Assembly (NCBI GenBank): GCA_023145485.1
Contig: JAGLDT010000195.1
Span: 1-13,652 of the forward strand
DNA from: Cocleimonas sp.
Lineage (GTDB): Bacteria; Pseudomonadota; Gammaproteobacteria; Thiotrichales; Thiotrichaceae
Direction: 5' to 3'
DNA: 13,652 bases
In this document: piece by piece, positions 6,361 to 13,637 of the stretch
Numbering within the stretch: the first letter of the stretch is position 1
Layout of the letters: each line of letters begins with the position of its first letter
Notes under the pieces: generated by a model
The model's input: the letters and a program-made list of their open reading frames with translations, nothing else
What the model was told of the DNA's origin: nothing
Databases searched by the model: none
Position numbers and translations under genes: made by a program

Positions 6361-8180
6361 TAGAAAATCTAAGAAATGTTGCCATCATCGCCCATGTTGA
6401 CCATGGAAAGACCACTTTAGTGGATAAACTATTAGAACAATCAGGTACATTAGGCGATCGCGCCAATGTAACTGAAAGAATGATGGATTCCAATGAATTA
6501 GAACATGAGCGTGGCATCACAATTCTTGCTAAAAACACGGCTGTAAAATGGAACGATTACCGCATCAATATCGTTGATACACCAGGACATGCCGATTTTG
6601 GTGGTGAAGTCGAGCGTGTTTTATCGATGGTGGATTCGGTCTTATTATTAGTCGATGCAGTTGATGGTCCAATGCCACAAACTCGATTTGTTACTTCAAA
6701 AGCTTTTGCAATGGGCTTTAGACCGATTGTTGTTATTAATAAAATTGACCGTGAAGGGGCAGATCCTGATCGTGCATTGGATCAAACCTTTGAATTATTT
6801 GATGAGCTAGGCGCAACGGATGATCAACTAGACTTCCCTGTCGTTTATGCATCAGCGATCAACGGCTATGCAGGTCTAGAATCGGACGTGAGCGATGGCG
6901 ATATGACACCGCTGTTCCAATCAATTGTTGATAATGTAAATCACCCTGATGTTGATCCTGACGCACCATTTCAGCTACAAATTAGCTCGCTAGATTATAA
7001 CTCTTACACAGGCTTAATCGGTATTGGTCGTATTAAACAAGGAAAAATCAAGAGAAATACTCGAGTAAAAGTCATTGATCGTGAAGGTAAAATCCGTAAT
7101 GGACGTGTTTTACAGCCAATGGGTTTCCACGGGTTAGAACGAGTCGACGTTGAAGAAGCGCAAGCAGGCGATATTATTTCTTTCACAGGGATGGATGAGC
7201 TGTATATTTCAGATACCCTCTGTGACCCTGAGCATATCGTTGCGTTACCACCACTCAGCATTGATGAACCTACCGTTACCATGACCTTTCAGGTGAATAA
7301 CTCACCGTTCTGTGGTCAAGAAGGAAAATTTGTCACCTCCCGTAATATTCAAGAACGTCTAGAAGAAGAATTACTACATAATGTAGCGTTACGCGTTGAT
7401 ATGATGGATGACCCTGATAAATTCCGCGTCTCAGGGCGTGGTGAATTACATCTTGGTATATTAATAGAAAATATGCGCCGTGAAGGTTTCGAGCTTGCAG
7501 TATCGCGCCCCGAAGTAGTCGTGCGAGGCGAAGGTGACGAGCGTGAAGAACCTTATGAGGCTGTGACCATTGATGTTGAAGAACAACATCAAGGATCCAT
7601 CATGGAAGAAATGGGTACACGTCGTGGACAATTAAGCAATATGTCGCCTGATGGAAAAGGACGGGTGCGTTTAGATTATATGATTCCATCGCGTGGCTTG
7701 ATTGGTTTCCATACTGATTTTATGACCATGACGTCGGGTACAGGTCTTCTATATCATACATTTGATCACTACGGCCCGTATAAAAATGAAGAAATAGGCC
7801 AACGTAATAATGGTGTTTTAGTCTCTAATGCTGCAGGTAAAGCCTTAGCCTATGCACTCTTTAATCTGCAAGAGCGTGGTAAATTATTTTTAGGTCATGC
7901 AGAACCTGTTTACGAAGGTATGTTGCTTGGTATTCATAGCCGTGATAATGACTTAGTGGTTAATCCCACCAAGGCAAAGCAACTTACTAATATTCGTGCC
8001 GCAGGAACGGATGAAAATCTAATATTAACCAAACCGATTAGAATGACACTAGAACAAGCGCTAGAGTTTATTGATGATGATGAGTTAGTAGAGGTTACAC
8101 CGACTAGTATTCGTTTGCGTAAGAAGCAATTAACAGAAAATGAAAGAAAAAGAGCTGCTCGTGCTACGAAGGGCAGTTAA
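6357..8180 (+). CDS. typA: Ribosome-associated translational GTPase BipA/TypA
   Basis: BipA is a translation-factor GTPase of the EF-G/LepA family. It binds 70S ribosomes and helps 50S assembly and growth under stress and cold. The 607 residues are the normal length. The G domain shows AHVDHGKT (12-19), switch I RGIT (52-55), DTPGH (74-78), NKID (128-131) and SA (166-167). Domains II, III and V and the BipA-specific C-terminal domain follow, ending with the characteristic RMTLEQALEFIDDDELVEVTPTSIRLRKK. The start is GTG: the protein begins IENLRNVAIIAHVD as other BipA proteins do after Met, and no in-frame start lies between it and the upstream stop at 6315-6317. The ribosome site is weak. It appears monocistronic; an AT-only inverted repeat follows the stop. 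Confidence 0.98.
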   Translation: MIENLRNVAIIAHVDHGKTTLVDKLLEQSGTLGDRANVTERMMDSNELEHERGITILAKNTAVKWNDYRINIVDTPGHADFGGEVERVLSMVDSVLLLVDAVDGPMPQTRFVTSKAFAMGFRPIVVINKIDREGADPDRALDQTFELFDELGATDDQLDFPVVYASAINGYAGLESDVSDGDMTPLFQSIVDNVNHPDVDPDAPFQLQISSLDYNSYTGLIGIGRIKQGKIKRNTRVKVIDREGKIRNGRVLQPMGFHGLERVDVEEAQAGDIISFTGMDELYISDTLCDPEHIVALPPLSIDEPTVTMTFQVNNSPFCGQEGKFVTSRNIQERLEEELLHNVALRVDMMDDPDKFRVSGRGELHLGILIENMRREGFELAVSRPEVVVRGEGDEREEPYEAVTIDVEEQHQGSIMEEMGTRRGQLSNMSPDGKGRVRLDYMIPSRGLIGFHTDFMTMTSGTGLLYHTFDHYGPYKNEEIGQRNNGVLVSNAAGKALAYALFNLQERGKLFLGHAEPVYEGMLLGIHSRDNDLVVNPTKAKQLTNIRAAGTDENLILTKPIRMTLEQALEFIDDDELVEVTPTSIRLRKKQLTENERKRAARATKGS

Positions 8181-8221
8181 AAAATAAAAAAGTGATATTG
8201 TTTGGTATTTATTATTTTTTA
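8178..8221 (+). terminator. AT-only inverted repeat after typA
   Basis: Bases 8178-8191 (starting in the TAA stop) pair with 8208-8221 over 14 positions with one mismatch, around a 16-nt loop. The 3' arm contains six T (8215-8220). The stem has no G-C pairs, so it is a weak terminator at best. It is nevertheless placed exactly where typA transcription should end, 59 bp before the next gene. Confidence 0.35.
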
Positions 8222-8279
8222 TAAATGCCTTACGTATTCAATATAGGGGATAAAAACAAATCTAAAAAGGAGAAATTAG

Positions 8280-9005
8280 ATGAAAATAAATCATAAAACT
8301 AGACTACGTTTATTGTCCGTAATGTTTTTAGTTCCGATAGGAATTAGCAGTGTTCAAAGTGCAGATAACAATCTTATTTTAAATGCTCCTTACACTTACT
8401 ATCCTAATCCAGAATATTCATATAGTACCGATGCGGGAGATAAAACAGACTTAACTAATGGCAAAGCACTTTCTACCCTAAAAACGATGTGGAAAGTTAA
8501 ATCAACCGTAGGATGGGTATCAAAACCTGACGTTCCCATTGTCATTATGTTTAAGCTAAAAGAGGAAGCCAGCTTATCTAAACTGATGTTCAACACCGTT
8601 GGCGGGGGTGGCTCTGGAATTATGGATCCCGATATTGCTGTTTATGGAAGCCTAGATAATAAAAGTTATGTACCTCTTGGAAAATCTATTGCCTCTACTA
8701 CACCAGACCCCATTACAACTTATTTATTAAAGAAAACAATCCCCCTTCAACAAACACGAGCAAAATATATTGCAGTCGTAGCAACGCCACCTGCCCCTAG
8801 CTATTTTGTTTTTGTTGATGAAATAGAACTTTTTGGCAACATTCCTGCTTCACCCTCAAGTAAACTACCAACTAGTTCAAATATTTCTGGAAGTAGTGCA
8901 AAAGATTTGTACGAAATATTCAAAACTAACCCTCCTAAACCAGAGCCTCAAGGTTTTTTCTCAGGAGTTTATCAGACGATGAGTAATCTATTTGGGGGAA
9001 AGTAG
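8280..9005 (+). CDS. Secreted protein of unknown function with a discoidin-like domain
   Basis: This 241-residue exported protein has a signal peptide (positive MKINHKTRLR, hydrophobic 11-22) probably cleaved after VQS at 25-27. Residues about 45-187 resemble a galactose-binding-like (F5/8 type C, discoidin) beta-sandwich. TDLTNGK (56-62) resembles the start of such domains, with the tryptophan residues W71 and W79 shortly after. VYGSLDNKSYVPLG (121-134) resembles their 'S-DG-W' strand, and YIAVVA...VFVDEIELFG (163-186) resembles their closing strands. The tail (190-241) is Ser/Pro-rich and then a short amphipathic segment; there is no membrane anchor or sorting signal. The ribosome site is strong (AAGGAG, 7 nt spacing). 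It may bind carbohydrate in the periplasm or outside the cell. I do not recognise a named family and the domain call is by pattern only. It converges on the MOSC gene with 9 bp between. Confidence 0.75.
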   Translation: MKINHKTRLRLLSVMFLVPIGISSVQSADNNLILNAPYTYYPNPEYSYSTDAGDKTDLTNGKALSTLKTMWKVKSTVGWVSKPDVPIVIMFKLKEEASLSKLMFNTVGGGGSGIMDPDIAVYGSLDNKSYVPLGKSIASTTPDPITTYLLKKTIPLQQTRAKYIAVVATPPAPSYFVFVDEIELFGNIPASPSSKLPTSSNISGSSAKDLYEIFKTNPPKPEPQGFFSGVYQTMSNLFGGK

Positions 9006-9014
9006 TAGAAAGCT

Positions 9015-9824
9015 TTAGTTTTTGCTATCAAGAAAAATACTGCTTCCAATTCGGATAGTTCCAGAACCATCAGGAATCACATTCTGCCCAAAATAAACAT
9101 TATTCCCCTGCTTTCGATACTGCATTAGGGTGTGTAGTGGTTCATCTCCACTACGTTTCCCTGTTGTGGGATCAACCGTTGTAAGGATGCAACGAGAGCA
9201 GGGCTTGACACCTCGCATCGCTATTTTTCCTAGGGTAAACTCATACCAACTGTCTTCTGCAAACGCATCACATCCGCTAACCACAATATTAGGGCGAAAA
9301 CGTCTCATTTTGACACGTTGTTTTAAGCGTTGATTGAGATCATCTAATGATGCTGTTGATATTAATAAGATAGGGAAGCCATCAGCAAAGCCTGTTCGGT
9401 CGCCTTTTCTTGAAAATGCAGGGTCGCACTGTCTGATTTCATCTTCAGGGATATAAACGAGATGACATTGCACCTCTAATGCTTCAGACAACCATTCATC
9501 GGCAAGTTTTCCAACACGCTGGGCAGTAACGGTGTCTTTCCAAATATTAACCTGCATAGTTTGCTGCGGATTAGCATCAGGAACGCCAAAGTCTTCTCGC
9601 CCAGTAAGAGTGAGAATAAGTTGATGACCAACAAATTGTGGTTGAATCAATGCCATTTTAGGCACTTTTCGTTGGCTTAGAAAGTCGCCCGCAGGAGATA
9701 CTAGCATCCAGCGTCGATCATATTGTAAGCCCATACTATCAAGCTTAGTACTTTCTAATTTAATCCCCGCAAGTGATTTTACGGGGTAAATATAAAGTGA
9801 GCTAACGGTTATTTGCTTTGCCAC
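9015..9824 (-). CDS. MOSC-domain molybdenum-cofactor enzyme (YcbX/mARC-like)
   Basis: This 269-residue protein combines an N-terminal MOSC_N beta-barrel (about 4-118: SLYIYPVKSLAGI, then GLQYDRRWMLV at 32-42) with a MOSC domain (about 125-265). The segment KPCSRCILTTVDPTTGKRSGDEPL (207-230) closely resembles the molybdenum-binding region of mARC and YcbX. By alignment from memory to human mARC1 C273, C212 is the expected Mo ligand. Relatives reduce N-hydroxylated bases, hydroxylamines and similar compounds in the cytoplasm. E. coli YcbX has an extra C-terminal 2Fe-2S ferredoxin domain that is missing here, so a separate electron donor is needed. The start is GTG, three bases after the stop of the SPOR gene and without an obvious ribosome site, which implies translational coupling. 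The substrate is not predictable from sequence. Confidence 0.92.
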   Translation of the reverse strand: MAKQITVSSLYIYPVKSLAGIKLESTKLDSMGLQYDRRWMLVSPAGDFLSQRKVPKMALIQPQFVGHQLILTLTGREDFGVPDANPQQTMQVNIWKDTVTAQRVGKLADEWLSEALEVQCHLVYIPEDEIRQCDPAFSRKGDRTGFADGFPILLISTASLDDLNQRLKQRVKMRRFRPNIVVSGCDAFAEDSWYEFTLGKIAMRGVKPCSRCILTTVDPTTGKRSGDEPLHTLMQYRKQGNNVYFGQNVIPDGSGTIRIGSSIFLDSKN

Positions 9825-9827
9825 TAA

Positions 9828-10277
9828 TTAGTCACGATAAACAATAAAGCTACGTTTTACATAGCTATTACGTGGAAAACGTCGTTTTATTCTATTTTTT
9901 ATAGTCTTTGCTTCTTCTCTATGCCCGTAAGGACCAATACGAACTTGATACATTGTAGTACCACGTATTTCTGATGAAACAATAAAGGTGTCATAACCTT
10001 CATCTGCAAAGGTATCCATAACTTTAGTGGCATCTTTTAAATTGTGACTGGCAGAGATTTGTATACTATAACCTGCCTTTCCTGTCGCAAAAGGGTTAAT
10101 GCTTTCATTGATGCTGGTTGCAGCATTGGATAGGGAAGTTGGTACTGAAATAATACCACGCGACTTGAGATAAAGAAGCCCAAGAAAGCCGATAGCGGCA
10201 ATAAGGAGGCCAATAACAAGATTTGAGGCACCTTTTTGGTAGTTTTTTAACGAAAAAGCAGGGGGTTTTATAGTCAT
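9828..10277 (-). CDS. Single-pass membrane protein with C-terminal SPOR domain
   Basis: The 149 residues comprise a short cytoplasmic N-terminus, one membrane helix (about 18-37, VIGLLIAAIGFLGLLYL), a short linker and a SPOR domain at about 69-147 (YSIQISASHNLKDATKVMDTF ... YQVRIGPYGHREEAKTIKNRI). SPOR domains bind peptidoglycan strands lacking stem peptides at division sites, so this is probably a septum-associated inner-membrane protein with the domain in the periplasm. It is much shorter than FtsN or DedD and lacks their long linkers, so I give no gene name. The AGGA ribosome site is 10 nt from the ATG, a little far. The MOSC gene follows three bases downstream; waaA is 126 bp upstream on the same strand. 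Confidence 0.88.
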   Translation of the reverse strand: MTIKPPAFSLKNYQKGASNLVIGLLIAAIGFLGLLYLKSRGIISVPTSLSNAATSINESINPFATGKAGYSIQISASHNLKDATKVMDTFADEGYDTFIVSSEIRGTTMYQVRIGPYGHREEAKTIKNRIKRRFPRNSYVKRSFIVYRD

Positions 10278-10328
10278 AAGGCATTCGTCCTGAATGGTTA
10301 GATTTCCAACATGGTGTTCCTACACCAG

Positions 10329-10358
10329 ATAATAGTACAGCATGATGATTTACGTCCA
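10329..10358 (-). promoter_or_regulatory. Putative promoter of the SPOR-MOSC gene pair
   Basis: On the minus strand, TGGACG (10358-10353; four of six bases of TTGACA) is followed after 18 bp by TATTAT (10334-10329; five of six bases of TATAAT). Transcription would begin near 10322, giving a leader of about 45 nt. That leader would open with a tight hairpin: GGTGT and ACACC around four bases, at 10313-10326. Found by eye. Confidence 0.35.
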
Positions 10359-10367
10359 CTATTAAGC

Positions 10368-10394
10368 CTATTGGATTGAAAAATAATCCAATAG
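10368..10394. repeat. 10-bp perfect inverted repeat between waaA and the SPOR gene
   Basis: CTATTGGATT (10368-10377) and AATCCAATAG (10385-10394) pair perfectly around a 7-nt loop, just downstream of the waaA stop. There is no T-run after the stem on the minus strand, so it is not a standard terminator. CCACTATT (10356-10363) is complementary to AATAGTGG (10390-10397), which overlaps the right arm, so two pairings compete. It could be a processing or stability hairpin at the 3' end of the waaA mRNA. Confidence 0.55.
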
Positions 10395-10403
10395 TGGCAT
10401 TAT

Positions 10404-11714
10404 TTATAGGTAATTTTTGATCTGAAGCGATAATTTGTCCACTACACCTTTATGTGACTGTATAAAATAATAGCATCGTCGATGTATATTGTTTCCTTCT
10501 GATAAATTCATAACGATTGATGGTTGCTCAATTAATAAATTATTGCTAGCTAACAATTTCCTGATACGTTGAGTAATTGCTTCGGGGCTATTTTCAATCC
10601 AAGCAATTTGAGCATCGCAAAGTAGTGGATAAATATCACTAAAATTAAAAATATAACGGCCACTGATAACAGGAACGCCAAACGCTATCGCCTCTAATGG
10701 ATTGTGCCCACCTGTTTTAACCAAACTACCGCCAATAAAGGCAATATTAGCAGTAGCATACCAAAGTAACATTTCTCCCATACTATCCCCTAAAATAATG
10801 TCCGTCTTTCGCTCGAAAGCCATTTTATCACTGCGTTTTTGAACAAAATAAGGCATTGCTAATAGTAGTTTTTCAACATGACTAAATCGTTCTGGATGCC
10901 GAGGCACAATGATTAACAGTAAGGTGGGAAAGTGTTGTTTAAGCTGTTGAAATACAGTTAATAAAACTTCATCCTCATTAGCATGTGTACTAGCAACTAC
11001 CCACACAGGGCGTTTTAGTCCCCATTGTGTTTTTAATTGTTTTGCTTGGCTTAGTTTATCTTTTCCAATCTTAATATCAAATTTAATATTTCCTGTTAAT
11101 TCAAGTTGTTTTATTGATGCCCCTAGCGACATAAAATGTTGATAGTCTTCTTCGCTTCTAACCGCGATCACCTTGGCGTGAGATAGTGTTTCACTCACTA
11201 AGGATTTGATCTGTAGATACTGCTTTGTTGACCTTTTTGATAAACGTGCATTAATCAGTAACAGAGGAATATTTTTATGAGCGCATGCGGCGTAAAGATT
11301 AGGCCAAATTTCAGTTTCTACAATAATCAATAACTGAGGTTTCACACGTGCAATAAAACGTTTAACCATATAAGGCAAATCATAGGGGAAATAGCTATGA
11401 AGCACCTCATCTGCAAATAGTTTTTTTACTGCTTCAGAACCTGTGGGAGTCGTTGACGTGACCAATAGTGCATGATCGGGATAGTCTTTAAGTAATCGCT
11501 CAATTAAAGGCTTTGCCGCAATGGTTTCTCCAACAGAAACGGCATGCAACCAGATAATATTGTGTCTTAACAGCTTCTTCGGAGTCCAACCTAAGCGTTC
11601 CCTTATACGCAAACGATAGTTTTTATTCTGCCGACTCTTTAGCAACAGGCGAAGTAAAACAAGTGGCAACAGTAGATATAAAACAAAAGTATAAACAAAA
11701 CGAGATAGTGACAT
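10404..11714 (-). CDS. waaA: 3-deoxy-D-manno-octulosonic acid (Kdo) transferase WaaA
   Basis: WaaA transfers Kdo from CMP-Kdo to the lipid A precursor at the cytoplasmic face of the inner membrane, the essential first step of LPS inner core synthesis. The 436 residues fit the family (about 420-440). An N-terminal membrane anchor (about 5-25) precedes a GT-B fold. Family motifs are HAVSVGE with catalytic-base E63, TSTTPTGSEAV (86-96), ETEIWPN (133-139), STHANEDE (242-249), PRHPERF (271-277) and GGHNPLEAIAFGVPVI (335-350). Whether it adds one or two Kdo residues cannot be told from sequence. The ATG lacks a clear ribosome site; only AT-rich sequence precedes it. It is divergent from the lytic transglycosylase gene and upstream of the SPOR-MOSC pair. 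Confidence 0.97.
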   Translation of the reverse strand: MSLSRFVYTFVLYLLLPLVLLRLLLKSRQNKNYRLRIRERLGWTPKKLLRHNIIWLHAVSVGETIAAKPLIERLLKDYPDHALLVTSTTPTGSEAVKKLFADEVLHSYFPYDLPYMVKRFIARVKPQLLIIVETEIWPNLYAACAHKNIPLLLINARLSKRSTKQYLQIKSLVSETLSHAKVIAVRSEEDYQHFMSLGASIKQLELTGNIKFDIKIGKDKLSQAKQLKTQWGLKRPVWVVASTHANEDEVLLTVFQQLKQHFPTLLLIIVPRHPERFSHVEKLLLAMPYFVQKRSDKMAFERKTDIILGDSMGEMLLWYATANIAFIGGSLVKTGGHNPLEAIAFGVPVISGRYIFNFSDIYPLLCDAQIAWIENSPEAITQRIRKLLASNNLLIEQPSIVMNLSEGNNIHRRCYYFIQSHKGVVDKLSLQIKNYL

Positions 11715-11861
11715 AGCTATTTTTTTATATAAAGATAAAAAAAACTTATCATTGGTTATTAATTATGCTAGGATTATTGCGCGATTATTTATATTAATCA
11801 TGACGATAAAATAAAAAAATAGGAAGCTTTGGGAGAAAATCAACCAAAGAGGATGTTTAAA
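11715..11861. promoter_or_regulatory. Divergent promoter region between waaA and the lytic transglycosylase gene
   Basis: This 147-bp, very AT-rich spacer must hold both promoters. A TATATT (11790-11795, five of six bases of TATAAT) on the plus strand could serve the transglycosylase gene, but no matching -35 is visible. The second copy of the 17-bp repeat (11759-11775) lies in the middle. The ribosome site AGAGG at 11848-11852 serves the start at 11862. Confidence 0.4.
11759..11775. repeat. 17-bp intergenic sequence, copy 2 (first copy at 721-737)
   Basis: TTAATTATGCTAGGATT differs by one base from the sequence at 721-737. It lies 45-61 bp upstream of the waaA start on the minus strand. On that strand it reads AATCCTAGCATAATTAA, which contains CATAAT, a possible -10 hexamer; the other copy has CAAAAT there. 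It may therefore be part of a promoter. Confidence 0.25.
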
Positions 11862-13505
11862 ATGAAAGGAAAACAATCTTTAGCAGTCGTAATATCAGCC
11901 ATATTATCACTTGCTGGAGTAACAGGGTGTAGTAATACAGCCCCAAAAGTAAAACAGGCAGCTAAATACCAGCACACTAAAAATAGTGCTCGTTCTAGCA
12001 AGATACCACGTCATGTTAGCGATAGGCAAATATTCAATGAAATCTATGCAGATGCAGTGGCTTTGGGTTTTGATAAGCGCACGATGGCAACTTATAAGCA
12101 ACGTGGATCGGGGCAGAAACAACAGCGCGTAGCAAAAAATAGACAAACTCCTCGGAATAAGCGATACACCAAAAAATATGTAAAACAGACACCTAGATAT
12201 AAGCGACCTGCTCCACGGTATGCTAGAGCAAAGCCAAGATATAAGAAGCGCCCAGCTCCAAGGCGTAACCAACCTGCAGCAAGGTATAATAAACGATATA
12301 CCAAGCAGTATGTGAAACATACACCAAGATATAGTCGACCTACGCCAAGATATCGACAAGTCGCTAGGGTAAATAGAACATGGGTACGCCCTGCTGTACA
12401 TCGTCCCGTTGTGCAAGCCAGCCGTCCTCGCTATACACCTCGTACTAACACACCACAACAATATAATAGAGGCGGTAATGTGTGGAATCGTGTAAAAGGT
12501 GGTTTTCGCATGGGAACAGAGCTACACAACCCCACAGTAAAAAAAGTTTTACGTCAATATGCCCGTAATCCTGCACGTTTAAACCGTATTTTTTCTCGTT
12601 CAACTGAGTATATGCATTTCATTTTACATGAGTTAAAACGTCGCAACATGCCAACCGAGCTAGCGCTTTTACCAATGGTCGAAAGTGCATTCAAAAATAA
12701 AGCAGTATCACGTTCTGGCGCAGCAGGAATGTGGCAGTTTATGCCTGCAACAGGAAAAGATTTTGGTTTGCGACGTTCAACTGGGTTTGATGCACGGATG
12801 GATATTTTTGCTTCAACAAAGGCCGCGTTGACCTATTTGCAAAAAATAAACAAAGAGTTTAAGGGAGACTGGTACCTTACGCTGGCCGCTTATAATGTTG
12901 GGCAAAATAGAATTCATCGAGAAAGAGCAAAAAATCGATTAAAGGGGCGTAGAACGGATTATTGGAGTTTATCCATACCAAAAGAAACAAGAGAATATGT
13001 GCCACGTTTATTAGCGTATAAAGAAATTTTGCTACATCCTCAAAAATACGGTGTACGTCTACCTCAAGTTTCTAATAATGCCGTTATGACACAAACTAAT
13101 GTTAATCGATCGATTGATTTACGACGAGCTGCTCGGATGGCAGGATTGCCTGCTGCAACTTTGGTTCGGCTAAATCCTAATTTCAAAAATGGCATCACTA
13201 ATCCGCACTTATCAAGAAAGGTCGTTTTACCACGTCAATTTGCAGATCGTTTGCATCACGCAATTCAAAACTCACCCACAGCAAAATCTTACAGACCACA
13301 ACGCAAATCTCGAACTTATAGTAGAAGAGGTGGGCGACTCGTTAAACATCGTGTTCGTCGAGGTGAAACATTACATAAGATAGCAGCACGTTACGGTACC
13401 ACGATTGCAAAAATCATGCGCTTAAATAGAATGCGTAGTACGCGATTAATAACGGGTAGTCGTTTAAAAATAGCCACTAGAGGCACCTCGAGACGTAGAG
13501 GTTAA
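11862..13505 (+). CDS. MltD-like membrane-bound lytic murein transglycosylase lipoprotein with LysM
   Basis: It cleaves peptidoglycan glycan strands to 1,6-anhydro-MurNAc products in the periplasm. I take ATG 11862 as the start (547 residues): AGAGG lies nine bases upstream, and the protein then begins as a lipoprotein signal (MKGKQSLAVVIS) with lipobox VTGC, lipid-carrying C23. An in-frame TTG at 11829 and ATG at 11853 are less suitable. Residues about 90-195 are an Arg/Lys/Tyr/Pro-rich linker with a 22-residue repeat. The GH23 (SLT) domain spans about 215-395, with catalytic E274 in LLPMVESAFK, then GAAGMWQFMPATGKDFG (286-302), LAAYNVGQNR and ETREYVPRLLA. One LysM motif lies at about 493-537 (HRVRRGETLHKIAARYG); E. 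coli MltD has two. The basic linker and single LysM set it apart from textbook MltD, so I withhold a gene symbol. Confidence 0.93.
   Translation: MKGKQSLAVVISAILSLAGVTGCSNTAPKVKQAAKYQHTKNSARSSKIPRHVSDRQIFNEIYADAVALGFDKRTMATYKQRGSGQKQQRVAKNRQTPRNKRYTKKYVKQTPRYKRPAPRYARAKPRYKKRPAPRRNQPAARYNKRYTKQYVKHTPRYSRPTPRYRQVARVNRTWVRPAVHRPVVQASRPRYTPRTNTPQQYNRGGNVWNRVKGGFRMGTELHNPTVKKVLRQYARNPARLNRIFSRSTEYMHFILHELKRRNMPTELALLPMVESAFKNKAVSRSGAAGMWQFMPATGKDFGLRRSTGFDARMDIFASTKAALTYLQKINKEFKGDWYLTLAAYNVGQNRIHRERAKNRLKGRRTDYWSLSIPKETREYVPRLLAYKEILLHPQKYGVRLPQVSNNAVMTQTNVNRSIDLRRAARMAGLPAATLVRLNPNFKNGITNPHLSRKVVLPRQFADRLHHAIQNSPTAKSYRPQRKSRTYSRRGGRLVKHRVRRGETLHKIAARYGTTIAKIMRLNRMRSTRLITGSRLKIATRGTSRRRG
12156..12353 (+). 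repeat. Internal duplication in the transglycosylase linker (two 66-bp copies)
   Basis: Copy 1 (12156-12221) and copy 2 (12288-12353) each encode 22 residues of the form NKRYTK-YVK-TPRY-RP-PRY. They match at 18 of 22 residues and 52 of 66 bases, and start 132 bp apart. Six codons differ synonymously while the protein motif is kept, which suggests an old duplication under selection. PRY triplets recur between and after the copies. Confidence 0.85.
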
Positions 13506-13550
13506 TAAGTTTATTATTATAGACTACTGTAAGGGCTGAGGATTTAATAA

Positions 13551-13637
13551 CATCCGAAACTATAACGCAAAATTTTTGTTTCAGATTGGATGCTCTCAGG
13601 AGGCGCATAGTTATTCTACGCAACGATCTTAGAGCAT
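13551..13637. repeat. Nested inverted repeats downstream of the transglycosylase gene
   Basis: The 147 bp after the stop contain no recognisable gene. CATCC-GAAAC (13551-13560) pairs with GTTTC (13578-13582) and, past a 5-nt bulge, GGATG (13588-13592). ATGCTCT (13590-13596) pairs with AGAGCAT (13631-13637) and encloses GCG-CA-TAG (13603-13610) pairing with CTA-CGC (13616-13621). The two structures share bases 13590-13592 and so compete. This could be a structured RNA, a small repeat element or a regulatory leader for a gene beyond the window. It is not a standard terminator. Confidence 0.4.

Noticed and set aside
10105..10359. 84-codon minus-strand frame overlapping the SPOR gene start
   Set aside because: Out of frame with the SPOR protein, Cys/Tyr-rich nonsense translation; the SPOR frame has a membrane helix and a clear domain.
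11829..11861. TTG start giving an 11-residue longer transglycosylase
   Set aside because: It would put a charged stretch before the lipoprotein signal and has no properly spaced ribosome site; ATG 11862 does.
11907..12461. 184-codon minus-strand frame opposite the transglycosylase gene
   Set aside because: It lies wholly antisense to a well-supported gene and is kept open by the Arg/Pro/Tyr-rich repeat codons; the translation resembles no protein.
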